36,414 nucleotides of DNA from positions 1 through 36,414 of the forward strand of contig CAILCX010000039.1 of NCBI GenBank assembly GCA_903832775.1, written 5' to 3'. The notes beneath the pieces are model-generated. The model searched no databases, had not been told where the DNA came from, and was given only the letters and a program-made list of their open reading frames with translations. Both the position numbers and the translations under genes were made by a program. Source of the DNA: an uncultured Methylobacter sp. GTDB lineage: Bacteria; Pseudomonadota; Gammaproteobacteria; Methylococcales; Methylomonadaceae. Of this stretch, positions 18,131-27,064 are shown one piece after another. Each line of letters starts with the position of its first letter. Position 1 is the first letter of the stretch.

Positions 18131-19063
18131 CTAAAACGATGATCCAAAATTTTCTCGGTAGCGCTCTTTAAAACTATCCATATCAAACGAATGATTCTGA
18201 GTACCGTTATTTTCGATTTTAATAGCGCCCATTAATGAAGCGACTCTGCCCGTCACTTCCCAGCCCAAATCATTCATCAGACCGTACAGCAGACCTGCCC
18301 GATAGGCATCACCACAACCAGTTGGATCAAGAATAGCTTTGGGACTTGCAGCAGGAATACTGATACATTTGCCTTGACTGTATATTTGAGAGCCCTGGCC
18401 GCCCAAAGTAATTATCAGCGCCTCAACATGCTCGGCCATTTGCTCCAAAGTCAAACCGGTACGTTCCTGCATGAGTTCGGACTCATAGTCATTTAAAGTC
18501 ACCCAGGTAGCCTGATCCAACAATTTAAGCAACTCTTCGCCATTAAACATGGGCATGCCTTGGCCCGGATCAAAAATAAAAGGAATGTCCAGTTCCGCGA
18601 ACTGCTCGGCATGCAATTGCATCCCTTCTTTGCCATCAGGTGACACGATACCAATGCTAATATTTCTATCAGTAGGCACTGAATTCAAATGCGAACAATT
18701 CATTGCACCTGGATGAAAAGCAGTAATCTGGTTAGCCTCTTCATCGGTGGTGATATAGGCTTGCCCGGTATAATGATTATCCAGAATCCGGATAAATTCA
18801 CTGGACAACTGGTTTTGCGCCATCCATTGGGCGTAAGGTTCAAAATCATGCCCTACGGTAGCCATGGTTAATGGCTCTTCACCGAGTAATTTCAGATTAT
18901 AAGCAATGTTACCCGCACAACCACCGTATTCACGACGCATGATCGGCACCAGAAAAGATACATTCAGGATGTGAATTTTTTCAGGCAATATGTGATGTTT
19001 AAATTTATCATGAAAAACCATGATAGTGTCGTAAGCCATAGACCCACAGATTAATGCGCTCAT
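18131..19063 (-). CDS. PfkB-family sugar/nucleoside kinase, probably adenosine kinase
   Basis: 310 residues of the ribokinase/PfkB fold. The N-terminal substrate motif GGCAGNIAYNLKLLG and the C-terminal anion-hole motif DPTGCGDAYRAGLLYG (catalytic base Asp252) are intact. The start MSALICGSMAYDTIM and YGGCAGNIAYNL resemble the bacterial group often annotated as adenosine kinase, but substrate cannot be fixed from sequence alone. The start is supported by AAGAGGA six bases upstream. It is followed by mazG 189 bp downstream and preceded by dgkA 62 bp upstream on the same strand. Confidence 0.8.
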   Translation of the reverse strand: MSALICGSMAYDTIMVFHDKFKHHILPEKIHILNVSFLVPIMRREYGGCAGNIAYNLKLLGEEPLTMATVGHDFEPYAQWMAQNQLSSEFIRILDNHYTGQAYITTDEEANQITAFHPGAMNCSHLNSVPTDRNISIGIVSPDGKEGMQLHAEQFAELDIPFIFDPGQGMPMFNGEELLKLLDQATWVTLNDYESELMQERTGLTLEQMAEHVEALIITLGGQGSQIYSQGKCISIPAASPKAILDPTGCGDAYRAGLLYGLMNDLGWEVTGRVASLMGAIKIENNGTQNHSFDMDSFKERYRENFGSSF

Positions 19064-19125
19064 TGTGTTCCTCTTTATCGCCAGGTTTGGTGAATAGATC
19101 GCACGACTGCCGGTAGCAGTTGCGG

Positions 19126-19485
19126 CTAAAGTAAAATTAATGTCCAGGTAACTGCAGCCCAGGCCAGTGACATCATAACTGCTGCCGAACCGATATCTTT
19201 GGCGCGACCGGATAATTCGTGATGCTCAAGTCCCACTCTATCAACCACCGCTTCTACCGCAGTGTTTAACAACTCAACCAGCATCACTAAAACCACACTG
19301 CCAATCAACAGCAATTTTTCAATTGGGGTTTCCCCTAACCAGATTGCAATGGGTGTACTTATGATAAAAAGGATGACTTCCTGTCTGAAAGCTTCTTCGT
19401 GTGTCCAGGTTGCTTTAAACCCGGCGATAGAAAAAAAACACGCGTTAATTAGGCGCTTTAGGCCTTTTGCATTTGGATTTGCCAT
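19126..19485 (-). CDS. dgkA: Diacylglycerol kinase (integral membrane)
   Basis: 119 residues, the usual size of the trimeric three-helix DgkA. It phosphorylates diacylglycerol left over from membrane-derived glycan synthesis back to phosphatidate. An N-terminal amphipathic part (GLKRLINACFFSIAGFKATW) is followed by helices at about 33-50, 57-80 and 98-118. The family motif ELLNTAVEAVVDRVG carries the catalytic and metal glutamates (Glu71 and Glu78), then HELSGRAKDIGSAAV. It lies 88 bp after gcvH on the same strand. Confidence 0.95.
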   Translation of the reverse strand: MANPNAKGLKRLINACFFSIAGFKATWTHEEAFRQEVILFIISTPIAIWLGETPIEKLLLIGSVVLVMLVELLNTAVEAVVDRVGLEHHELSGRAKDIGSAAVMMSLAWAAVTWTLILL

Positions 19486-19492
19486 TGTTATT

Positions 19493-19547
19493 AAGGTTCA
19501 AGTTTTAAGATTCAAAAGTTAAAGACGAAAGTTACTTTAGCGTAACT
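19493..19547. repeat. Six tandem degenerate heptamers plus a hairpin between dgkA and gcvH
   Basis: Six consecutive 7-mers, all beginning AA, run from 19493 to 19534: AAGGTTC, AAGTTTT, AAGATTC, AAAAGTT, AAAGACG, AAAGTTA. The last overlaps the stem AGTTAC (19530-19535) / GTAACT (19542-19547). Read on the minus strand, this stem is followed by TTCGTCTTTAACTTTTG, so it may end the gcvH transcript. The period of seven is unusually clean for intergenic DNA. Confidence 0.6.
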
Positions 19548-19573
19548 CTTTGCCTCTTTTCATTAAGTGAGCG

Positions 19574-19957
19574 TTATTGCTCAATCATTAGCTGGTAGTC
19601 ATCTGCATCCATCAGCTCGTCGAGTTCAGACGAGTTATCCATTTTTATACAAAACAGCCAGGTTCCATAAGCATCATCATTAACCAGCTCAGGCTGATCC
19701 AGCAGGTCTTCATTGACTGCTACCACTTCACCACTGACCGGACTAAATAAATCGGATGCTGTTTTAACCGATTCGACCACTGCACACTGTTGTTGCGCCG
19801 TAAATAGGCTTCCAACTTCCGGCAATTCAATAAAAACCAAATCGCCCAATTCTTCTTGAGCAAAATCAGTTATGCCGACACGAACAATATCATCGTCTTC
19901 CATTTGCACCCATTCGTGAGTTTTTGCGTACTTCAGGTTATCAGGTAGTTCGCTCAT
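19574..19957 (-). CDS. gcvH: Glycine cleavage system H protein
   Basis: 127 residues. It is the lipoyl carrier that shuttles the aminomethyl group between the P, T and L proteins of the glycine cleavage complex. LKYAKTHEWV at the start and VVESVKTASDL with the lipoylated Lys65 are diagnostic, then SPVSGEVVAVNEDL. GGGAG lies about seven bases before the ATG. gcvT and gcvP are not in the window, so gcvH stands apart from the rest of the system here. Confidence 0.96.
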   Translation of the reverse strand: MSELPDNLKYAKTHEWVQMEDDDIVRVGITDFAQEELGDLVFIELPEVGSLFTAQQQCAVVESVKTASDLFSPVSGEVVAVNEDLLDQPELVNDDAYGTWLFCIKMDNSSELDELMDADDYQLMIEQ

Positions 19958-19992
19958 TAAAATCTCCCAATTATGATAATTACTTTATTTAC

Positions 19993-20035
19993 GTGGCAAC
20001 TGCTCCTCCGTTGCTTTAACTTCTGCATAAGCCAC
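19993..20035 (-). promoter_or_regulatory. Structured leader upstream of gcvH
   Basis: GTGGC (19993-19997) can pair with GCCAC (20031-20035), and GCAAC (19996-20000) with GTTGC (20010-20014). The two stems share bases, so they compete. On the minus strand the inner loop reads GGAGGAGCA. The fold lies about 35-80 bases upstream of the gcvH start. It does not match the glycine aptamer consensus. Regulatory function is a guess. Confidence 0.25.
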
Positions 20036-20185
20036 ATGACTGGAGACAATGCAGACATTGCAGGCGCAAATATCTGTCCATACTGTTGAAGGATAACGCG
20101 CAATTTTTTAAAAACAACAAAAAAATGCATTTGAGAATGGAAATCTTATAACATAAACAGATTAATACACTTCTTTTCTGAACCA

Positions 20186-21184
20186 ATGAATGTTCTTGTA
20201 ATAGCTGTTTTTTTTATATTTTCTGTTACTCTCGTTTCTGCAGACGAAGATGATAAGCCAAATGCACCGCCTTCAGGCTTAGCCGACTCGGAATTTATTT
20301 ATCTGTCCGGTAAAGCCCAGTCATTATCGGGTTTACAGACAAAGAAACTAACAACTGTTAGTCATCAGGCCGAATTTACCGCATACGCGAAAGCCATCAA
20401 TATACAGCCTTTATTCGAATTACGACGCCGTTATTTACTTGCCTTGACCGAACAGAACGGTGCTGTGGCAAGATTCAAACAGGCCGAGCAAAGCATTAAA
20501 CGTCAACAAGATCTGTTTCGTGACGGTGCAACTTCGAAACGAAATTTACAGCTTCAGCAAGCACAATGGCAAACCGATAAGGCACAGCTTGATGCAAGTG
20601 GCCTGCAGGGTAAGGCAATTGTTGAAGAATCTCGTTTGGTTTGGGGTAAAAAATTGACTGAGAGGGCATTAGCAATGGATTCAGATTTATTGGGAGATTT
20701 TTTATCGGGCCAAAAAATCTTATTGCAAGTTACCTTGCCTGCAAACAAGCAACTGGCAAATACTATTAAACATATTGAAGTTGATGCAACCGGTAATCGT
20801 AGCATTGCCATTCCAGCCGAGCTTGTTTCAGCGGCTTTGCAAACAGATAGCACAGCACAAGGCGAAAGTTATTTTTTTCAGGCTGACGGCAGTCACATAA
20901 GATTCGGCATGCGTGTTGTGGCCTGGATCCCTGATCAAGACAAAGAACAATCCGGCGTTATTATTCCAAAATCCGCTTTAATCTGGCATCTGGATCAGGC
21001 TTTTGTGTACGTTAAAACCGCAGCCGAACAGTTCAGTCGACGAAATATAGAGTATTTTTCACCGGTAAGTGAAGGTTATTTTGTAAATAAAGGACTTAAT
21101 ACTGGAGAATTACTGGTTACGACGGGCGGACAGATGTTATTGTCTGAAGAATTTAAAGTTCAAATTCCAAGTGAGGCTGAGTAA
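20186..21184 (+). CDS. Periplasmic adaptor (membrane fusion protein-like), isolated
   Basis: 332 residues. A signal peptide (about 1-19, FFIFSVTLVSA before DEDDK) indicates a periplasmic location; there is no lipobox. The middle (about 70-165) is a charged Gln/Arg/Lys-rich coiled coil (QAEQSIKRQQDLFRDGATSKRNLQLQQAQWQ), as in HlyD/AcrA-type hairpins. The C-terminal part has GMRVVAWIPD, SGVIIPKSALIWHLDQAFVYV and GLNTGELLVTTGGQMLLSEEF, the beta-barrel and membrane-proximal pattern of RND/heavy-metal efflux adaptors. No RND pump or TolC gene is beside it; zwf follows. The partner transporter and substrate are unknown. Confidence 0.7.
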   Translation: MNVLVIAVFFIFSVTLVSADEDDKPNAPPSGLADSEFIYLSGKAQSLSGLQTKKLTTVSHQAEFTAYAKAINIQPLFELRRRYLLALTEQNGAVARFKQAEQSIKRQQDLFRDGATSKRNLQLQQAQWQTDKAQLDASGLQGKAIVEESRLVWGKKLTERALAMDSDLLGDFLSGQKILLQVTLPANKQLANTIKHIEVDATGNRSIAIPAELVSAALQTDSTAQGESYFFQADGSHIRFGMRVVAWIPDQDKEQSGVIIPKSALIWHLDQAFVYVKTAAEQFSRRNIEYFSPVSEGYFVNKGLNTGELLVTTGGQMLLSEEFKVQIPSEAE

Positions 21185-21330
21185 TTTTAATTACCTGAAT
21201 TGGAACGATTACTGGCCAAACCAAGCATCCGGAACTGCATCTTGAGGCAAATTCTGCGATAATGGATATAACAAAGTACTAAATTCGATGTACTCATGTC
21301 GACTATAACCATTTATTCAACAATGCTGCT

Positions 21331-22800
21331 ATGAACGAAGAAACAACATTTAAACCTTGTGACCTGGTTATCTTTGGAGCTTTAGGCGACTTATCCCGTC
21401 GCAAGCTACTTATTTCACTGTATCGTCTTGAAATGGCTAGCTTAATTGAACCGGATACCCGCATTATTGGTATAGACCGCTTCGAGGGTAGTAATGAAGA
21501 ATTTGTAGAAACCATCCATAAAAGTTTACAAGAATTTTTAAATGAAAAGCTGGACGAACAGACATGGTTACAATTCTCCGCCCGGTTTTCTTATCTTAAA
21601 ATAGATTTGACGCAACTGGATGAGTACCAGATTTTGAATACCATTATCGATGGTAAATCCAGAGTTATGGTGAATTATTTTGCCGTTGCGCCTTTTTTGT
21701 TTACCAATATTTGTCAGGGATTAGCCCAGTGCGGTGTTTTGAACGAAGAATCACGCATGGTAATGGAAAAGCCGATTGGCCATGACCTGAAGTCCTCAAA
21801 AGCCATTAATGATTCGGTTGCAGAGGTTTTTACCGAGAAACAGTCTTACCGGATTGATCATTATCTGGGCAAAGAAACCGTACTTAATTTATTGGCCTTG
21901 CGTTTTGCCAATTCAATTTTTACCACTAACTGGAATCACAATACCATTGATCATATCCAGATTACCGTTGCTGAAGAAGTAGGCATTGAAGGTCGCTGGG
22001 AATATTTCGACAAAACAGGGCAATTGCGCGATATGTTGCAAAATCATTTATTGCAAATCCTGACCTTTGTCGCCATGGAACCACCGGTTAATCTTGAAGC
22101 GCAAAGCATTCACAATGAAAAGATAAAAGTACTTGCCGCGTTAAGACCCATTACCATAGAAAATGTAGAACGGAAAACCGTTCGTGGACTCTACACCTCT
22201 GGTGAAATCAAAGGCATTCAGGTACCCGGCTATCTTGAAGAAGAAGGCGCCAATACTGAAAGCACCACCGAAAGTTTTGTTGCCTTGCGCGTCGATATTG
22301 ATAACTGGCGTTGGGCCGGCGTACCTTTTTACTTGCGTACCGGCAAACGAATGACCTACAAACGCACTGAAATTGTTGTTAATTTCAAGCAATTACCGCA
22401 TAACATCTTCAAGGAAAGCTTTGCCGAGCTGCCGTCAAATAAATTGATCATTCACTTACAACCCAATGAAGGCGTTGAAATTCAGATTCTAAACAAGATT
22501 CCGGGTATTGATGAAAATATCAAGTTGCAAAAAACCAAACTGGATTTAAGTTTTTTTGATACTTTTAAAAACAGCAAGATTTTTGGTGGCTATGAAAAAT
22601 TGGTGCTGGAAGCCATGCGCGGCAACCCGACCCTGTTTCTGAGTCGTGAAGAGATTGAACAAGCCTGGACTTGGGTTGATTCAATTCAGGATGCCTGGGC
22701 ACATCTTGATGCCGCGCCAAAATCCTATCCTGCCGGCACTTGGGGCCCCGCTGATGCCGATGAGTTAATTACCAGAGATCAAAGAGCCTGGGAAGAGTGA
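21331..22800 (+). CDS. zwf: Glucose-6-phosphate 1-dehydrogenase
   Basis: 489 residues. It oxidises glucose 6-phosphate to 6-phosphogluconolactone with NAD(P)+. The N-terminal dinucleotide motif LVIFGALGDLSRRKL is followed by EKPIGHDL. The active-site motif RIDHYLGKE contains the catalytic and phosphate-binding residues. FYLRTGKRM and the C-terminal WVDSIQDAW are typical of the family. pgl is not adjacent here. The next genes are edd and eda, so the main outlet appears to be the Entner-Doudoroff route. The 146-bp upstream gap contains AGTAC/GTACT as a short inverted repeat but no recognisable HexR site. Confidence 0.97.
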   Translation: MNEETTFKPCDLVIFGALGDLSRRKLLISLYRLEMASLIEPDTRIIGIDRFEGSNEEFVETIHKSLQEFLNEKLDEQTWLQFSARFSYLKIDLTQLDEYQILNTIIDGKSRVMVNYFAVAPFLFTNICQGLAQCGVLNEESRMVMEKPIGHDLKSSKAINDSVAEVFTEKQSYRIDHYLGKETVLNLLALRFANSIFTTNWNHNTIDHIQITVAEEVGIEGRWEYFDKTGQLRDMLQNHLLQILTFVAMEPPVNLEAQSIHNEKIKVLAALRPITIENVERKTVRGLYTSGEIKGIQVPGYLEEEGANTESTTESFVALRVDIDNWRWAGVPFYLRTGKRMTYKRTEIVVNFKQLPHNIFKESFAELPSNKLIIHLQPNEGVEIQILNKIPGIDENIKLQKTKLDLSFFDTFKNSKIFGGYEKLVLEAMRGNPTLFLSREEIEQAWTWVDSIQDAWAHLDAAPKSYPAGTWGPADADELITRDQRAWEE

Positions 22801-22884
22801 TAGAAGTACGTAGCATAAACCAGCCGTGATAAAATTTTGCTAACTTTGAATCTGTTCTTTGAATAACCTTAATTAGGAATAAAC

Positions 22885-24705
22885 ATGCATCCCGTAATTG
22901 AAAAAGTGACTCAGGATATTATTGAGCGTAGCCATCCAACTCGCTCTGCTTATCTGGCCTATATTGATAGCGTCGCTAAAAAAGGCCCTGTTCGTTCGGG
23001 CATGGGCTGCGGTAATTTGGCTCATGGCTTTGCCGCCTGTAGCGCGACCGAAAAAGCCGATCTAACCGGCGATCAAAAAGCGAATATTGCCATTATCACT
23101 GCTTACAATGATATGTTGTCGGCGCATCAACCTTATAAAGATGCACCCGACTTAATCAAAGCCGCAATTAGGGAAGCCGGTGGCGTCGCTCAGGTTGCAG
23201 GTGGCGTTCCAGCAATGTGTGATGGCATTACCCAGGGTCAGTCTGGTATGGAGCTATCCTTATTTAGCCGTGACTTGATTGCCATGGCTACGGCGGTCGG
23301 CATGAGCCACAATATGTTTGACGGTGCCTTGTATCTGGGTGTTTGTGACAAAATTGTGCCGGGATTATTGATTGGCGCGTTGAGTTTTGGTCACTTGCCA
23401 ACCATTTTCATTCCAGCAGGCCCCATGCCCAGCGGCTTGACCAACAAAGAAAAAGCCCGCGCCCGTCAGGCTTACGCGACCGGTAAAATTGGCCGTAAAG
23501 AACTACTCGAAGCCGAGTCAGCGTCTTACCACAGCCCCGGCACCTGTACCTTTTACGGCACAGCAAACAGTAACCAAATGATGATGGAAATTATGGGCTT
23601 GCATTTGCCAGGCAGCTCTTTCGTCAATCCTTACACACCGTTACGCGACGAGTTAACTCAGGCTGCCGCAAGACAGGTTTTAAAATTTACCGCATTGGGC
23701 GACGATTACCGCCCCATTGCTCACATGGTTTCCGAAAAAGCTATTGTTAATGCCGTCATCGGCTTGTTGGCAACCGGCGGTTCGACCAACCATACCATGC
23801 ATTTAATCGCTATTGCCCGTGCTTCCGGTATCGTTCTTAACTGGGATGATTTTGATAATCTGTCCAAAGCAGTGCCTTTAATCGCAAAAATCTATCCGAA
23901 TGGCCCTGCTGATGTAAATCACTTTCAAGCTGCCGGTGGTATGGGCGTATTAATTGCTGAACTATTGAGAAATGGTCTGCTGCATGAAGATATTATTACT
24001 GTGGCGGATGAGCGCGGCATGAACAACTATTGCCAGGAACCCAAACTGATAGACGATAAATTGATTTGGGAATCTGTTCCAGAAGCGTCTCTGGACAACG
24101 AAGTGCTTGGCACCGTTGAAAAACCCTTTGCGAAGGGCGGCGGTTTACATGTGATGCATGGCAATTTGGGTCGCGGCATTTCCAAATTGTCTGCCGTATC
24201 CGAAGAACATCAGATCGTTGAAGCGCCTGCCATTGTGTTTGATGATCAGGAAGATATGCTTGCCGCTTTTAAACGCGGCGAACTGGAAAAAGATTTTGTC
24301 GCTGTTATTCGCTTTCAGGGACCTCGTTCGAATGGGATGCCGGAACTGCATAAACTGACGCCACCACTTGGCGTGCTTCAGGATAAAGGCTTCAAAGTGG
24401 CTCTGGTAACTGACGGACGTATGTCAGGCGCTTCGGGCAAAGTACCGTCAGTAATTCATCTATGCCCCGAATGTGAATCCGGTGGTCCGCTAGCGAAAGT
24501 ACTTAGTGGCGATATTATTTCCATGAACCTGCAAACTGGCAATATCAATGTCTTGATTGACGATGTTGAATTTAATGCACGAATTCCAGTGCCTAACTCG
24601 GCTAAAAATCATCATTATGGCATGGGCCGCGAGATGTTTGGTGGCTTCCGTCTGGGTGCTTCCTCCGCAGAAACAGGCGCATCTAATCTGTTTCTTGTCG
24701 ATTAA
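22885..24705 (+). CDS. edd: Phosphogluconate dehydratase
   Basis: 606 residues, normal for Edd of the IlvD/Edd family. It dehydrates 6-phosphogluconate to KDPG using a 4Fe-4S cluster. Likely cluster and active-site segments are [25 protein letters not shown] and [16 protein letters not shown]-terminal [16 protein letters not shown] is the family signature. It lies 84 bp after zwf and 28 bp before eda on the same strand, consistent with a zwf-edd-eda operon. AGGAA lies about six bases before the ATG. Confidence 0.97.
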   Translation: MHPVIEKVTQDIIERSHPTRSAYLAYIDSVAKKGPVRSGMGCGNLAHGFAACSATEKADLTGDQKANIAIITAYNDMLSAHQPYKDAPDLIKAAIREAGGVAQVAGGVPAMCDGITQGQSGMELSLFSRDLIAMATAVGMSHNMFDGALYLGVCDKIVPGLLIGALSFGHLPTIFIPAGPMPSGLTNKEKARARQAYATGKIGRKELLEAESASYHSPGTCTFYGTANSNQMMMEIMGLHLPGSSFVNPYTPLRDELTQAAARQVLKFTALGDDYRPIAHMVSEKAIVNAVIGLLATGGSTNHTMHLIAIARASGIVLNWDDFDNLSKAVPLIAKIYPNGPADVNHFQAAGGMGVLIAELLRNGLLHEDIITVADERGMNNYCQEPKLIDDKLIWESVPEASLDNEVLGTVEKPFAKGGGLHVMHGNLGRGISKLSAVSEEHQIVEAPAIVFDDQEDMLAAFKRGELEKDFVAVIRFQGPRSNGMPELHKLTPPLGVLQDKGFKVALVTDGRMSGASGKVPSVIHLCPECESGGPLAKVLSGDIISMNLQTGNINVLIDDVEFNARIPVPNSAKNHHYGMGREMFGGFRLGASSAETGASNLFLVD

Positions 24706-24733
24706 CTTATAATAATAATTACTGGATCAAACT

Positions 24734-25378
24734 ATGAACTCAAATAACTGGAAAATCCAACCTAAAGACGTTTTAAATACAGGGCCCGTGATGCCTGTTA
24801 TGGTCATTCAAGATCTTGAAGATGCCGTGCCTCTGGCTAAAGCCTTGGTTGCGGGTGGTATTAAAGTGTTGGAAATAACCTTGCGCACTCCGATAGCACT
24901 GGAAGCAATCAGACTGATTAGCCAGCAAGTTGAAGGGGCGATCGTGGGTGCCGGCACTATTACTACACCTGAACAACTAAAAGCAGCCGAAGAGGCAGGC
25001 GCGGTTTTTGCGATCAGCCCGGGGTTAACTCCCAAGCTTTTAGAAGCTGCCCTAGCCGGAAATATAGCCTTGATTCCTGGTATAGCGACCTTGTCAGAGC
25101 TTATGACGGGCATGGAATATGGACTTGATCATTTCAAATTCTTTCCGGCTGAAGCGGCAGGCGGCATCCCCATGCTTAAGTCAATTGCCGGTCCAGTTCC
25201 TAATGTGACTTTTTGCCCGACTGGTGGTATTTCACCGGAAAACTATCATAGTTATTTGCAGTTAAGTAATGTCGCCTGTGTAGGCGGCTCATGGCTTGCG
25301 CCTACTGATGTGGTAACATCAAAAAACTGGCATAAAGTGACTGAACTGGCAAGACAAGCCATAGAAAGAGCAGCCTGA
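24734..25378 (+). CDS. eda: KDPG aldolase (2-dehydro-3-deoxyphosphogluconate aldolase)
   Basis: 214 residues. It splits KDPG into pyruvate and glyceraldehyde 3-phosphate. The Schiff-base lysine is Lys135 in HFKFFPAE, and the proton-transfer residue is Glu47 in [19 protein letters not shown] and [11 protein letters not shown] are further class I KDPG aldolase motifs. It is the last gene of the zwf-edd-eda unit. A weak terminator-like stem follows at 25443-25481. Confidence 0.97.
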   Translation: MNSNNWKIQPKDVLNTGPVMPVMVIQDLEDAVPLAKALVAGGIKVLEITLRTPIALEAIRLISQQVEGAIVGAGTITTPEQLKAAEEAGAVFAISPGLTPKLLEAALAGNIALIPGIATLSELMTGMEYGLDHFKFFPAEAAGGIPMLKSIAGPVPNVTFCPTGGISPENYHSYLQLSNVACVGGSWLAPTDVVTSKNWHKVTELARQAIERAA

Positions 25379-25442
25379 GCTATTTCTTTTTGACGTCGTT
25401 ATTCCATTCATCGGAGCGACACCAATGATGCGATTTTTGTAA

Positions 25443-25481
25443 TAAGCCGCAAATTTGGCTTCGCTCGCACAAACGGCTTTT
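25443..25481 (+). terminator. Weak candidate terminator after eda
   Basis: AAGCCG (25443-25448) can pair with CGGCTT (25474-25479), followed by a short TTTT. AAGCC can alternatively pair with GGCTT at 25457-25461. The loop is long and the T-run short, so the call is weak. Confidence 0.3.
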
Positions 25482-25496
25482 AAATACGATTTACCT

Positions 25497-25565
25497 GTTA
25501 TTAATATCCTTTTAATAACGTTAGGCGAAATCCAAGAATCAATATATCTGCAAGCCGGATATATT
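25497..25565. promoter_or_regulatory. Two perfect inverted repeats upstream of citrate synthase
   Basis: GTTATTAA (25497-25504) and TTAATAAC (25512-25519) are an 8-bp perfect repeat with 7 bases between. AATATATC (25541-25548) and GATATATT (25558-25565) are another 8-bp repeat with 9 bases between. Both lie 50-120 bp before the gltA start, where a promoter and operators are expected. They may be repressor sites, but no known regulator is matched. Confidence 0.4.
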
Positions 25566-25614
25566 CTTCTAAGAAAATAGCCTTATCTACATTGTTTCAA
25601 AACCGAGAAAATAC

Positions 25615-26925
25615 ATGACTAATCTGCGAACTGTTACTTTAAATGAGGAAACTTATTCCTTATGTGAGTTGCCAATTTTATCTGGAACGACCGGACCCGA
25701 CGTGGTCGATATTCAGACTTTTTACCAAAAGACAGGCATGTTTACCTACGATCCAGGCTTTACTTCAACGGCCAGTTGCAGTTCCTCGATAACCTATATA
25801 GACGGTGAAAAAGGAGTTCTTTTATATCGTGGCTATCCCATCGAGCAACTAGCCGAGCATTGTACCTTTTTGGAGGTTTGTTATTTACTGCTCAATGGCG
25901 AACTGCCTACGCCATCTGAAATGGATGACTTTGAAGGCACCATCACCATCCATACCATGGTGCATGATCAGCTGACCAACTTTTTTAAAGGCTTTCGCCG
26001 CGATGCCCATCCAATGGCTATTATGGTTGCGGTTGTTGGCGCCTTGTCGGCGTTCTATCATGATGCACTGGATATCAACTCTAAAAAAGATCGCGATATT
26101 AGCGCCATCCGCTTGATCGCCAAAGTCCCCACTATCGTGGCGATGTGCCATAAATACAGTACCGGCTTACCGTTTATGTACCCGCAAAACAAGCTGAGTT
26201 ACGTTGAGAATTTTATGCGCATGATGCTGGGTACGCCTTGTGACGAATTTGTGCCAAATCCTGTGTTGGTTAGAGCACTGGACAGAATTTTGATCCTTCA
26301 TGCTGATCATGAACAAAATGCCTCGACCTCCACAGTACGTTTATCCGGTTCCAGTGGCGCCAATCCTTACGCCTGTATTACTGCCGGAATTGCCTGTCTT
26401 TGGGGAGCTGCGCACGGCGGAGCCAATGAAGCAGTGCTCAACATGCTGGAAGAAATAGGCGATGTTTCAAATATCACGGCATTCATAAACAAGGCCAAGG
26501 ACAAACACGACCCGTTCAGGCTCATGGGTTTTGGTCATCGCGTTTATAAAAATTATGATCCTCGCGCCAAATTGATGCGGGAAACTTGCCATGAAGTACT
26601 GACTGAACTGGGCTTGCATGATGATAAAATCTTTAAATTAGCGCTGGAGTTGGAGCGTATAGCGCTTGAAGACGAATATTTCATCGAGAAAAAACTGTAC
26701 CCAAATGTCGATTACTATTCCGGCATCGTGCTGCATGCTTTAGGCATACCGAGTAACATGTTTACTGCGATGTTTGCGATGGGGAGAACCGTAGGTTGGA
26801 TTGCCCACTGGGATGAAATGATAGCCGATCCTGAGCAAAAAATAGGACGACCCAGACAGCTTTATACCGGTGCAACAAGACGCGACGTGCCATCACAGCA
26901 TATTAAACCCGGCAAACGTCCATAA
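25615..26925 (+). CDS. gltA: Citrate synthase (type II, hexameric class)
   Basis: 436 residues, the length of the allosteric Gram-negative enzyme that condenses acetyl-CoA and oxaloacetate. The catalytic histidines are in [11 protein letters not shown] and [14 protein letters not shown], with AAHGGANEA between them, and the catalytic Asp is probably in [11 protein letters not shown]-terminal [23 protein letters not shown] is typical of this class. It is separated from eda by 236 bp and is probably its own transcript, ended by the hairpin at 26948. Confidence 0.97.
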   Translation: MTNLRTVTLNEETYSLCELPILSGTTGPDVVDIQTFYQKTGMFTYDPGFTSTASCSSSITYIDGEKGVLLYRGYPIEQLAEHCTFLEVCYLLLNGELPTPSEMDDFEGTITIHTMVHDQLTNFFKGFRRDAHPMAIMVAVVGALSAFYHDALDINSKKDRDISAIRLIAKVPTIVAMCHKYSTGLPFMYPQNKLSYVENFMRMMLGTPCDEFVPNPVLVRALDRILILHADHEQNASTSTVRLSGSSGANPYACITAGIACLWGAAHGGANEAVLNMLEEIGDVSNITAFINKAKDKHDPFRLMGFGHRVYKNYDPRAKLMRETCHEVLTELGLHDDKIFKLALELERIALEDEYFIEKKLYPNVDYYSGIVLHALGIPSNMFTAMFAMGRTVGWIAHWDEMIADPEQKIGRPRQLYTGATRRDVPSQHIKPGKRP

Positions 26926-26947
26926 CAGCGAATAATTACCAAGAATA

Positions 26948-26987
26948 CAAAGTCGGGCATAAATACTCGACTTTGACTTTTCTATTT
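26948..26987 (+). terminator. Terminator of gltA
   Basis: CAAAGTCGGG (26948-26957) pairs with CTCGACTTTG (26966-26975) over 10 bp including one G-T pair. The loop is eight bases, followed by the T-rich ACTTTTCTATTT. It starts 22 bases after the gltA stop. Confidence 0.6.
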
Positions 26988-27009
26988 CCTCATCTGGCAC
27001 CGTTTGCAA

Positions 27010-27034
27010 AGAGCGTTGCGACTGCCAACGCTCT
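27010..27034. repeat. Hairpin between convergent gltA and glgP
   Basis: AGAGCGTTG (27010-27018) and CAACGCTCT (27026-27034) form a perfect 9-bp stem with a 7-base loop CGACTGC. Read on the minus strand, it follows the glgP stop by about 30 bases but has no U-rich tail. It may be a weak terminator for glgP or a dispersed repeat. Confidence 0.45.
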
Positions 27035-27064
27035 ACATCATGCAACGGCTTCTAAAAAAGATTC

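Noticed and set aside
19985-20112. Small Cys-containing ORF on the minus strand (about 40 codons)
   Set aside because: It has no ATG, GTG or TTG with a ribosome-binding site at a sensible place, and an in-frame stop lies just upstream. Treated as chance.
19958-20120. Glycine riboswitch upstream of gcvH
   Set aside because: A GGACAGA-like string is present on the minus strand, but the conserved core (CCGAAGGGGCAA-type) of the glycine aptamer is absent.
21185-21330. HexR operator in front of zwf
   Set aside because: No TGTAATTNNNNTTACA-like sequence is visible; only a short AGTAC/GTACT repeat.
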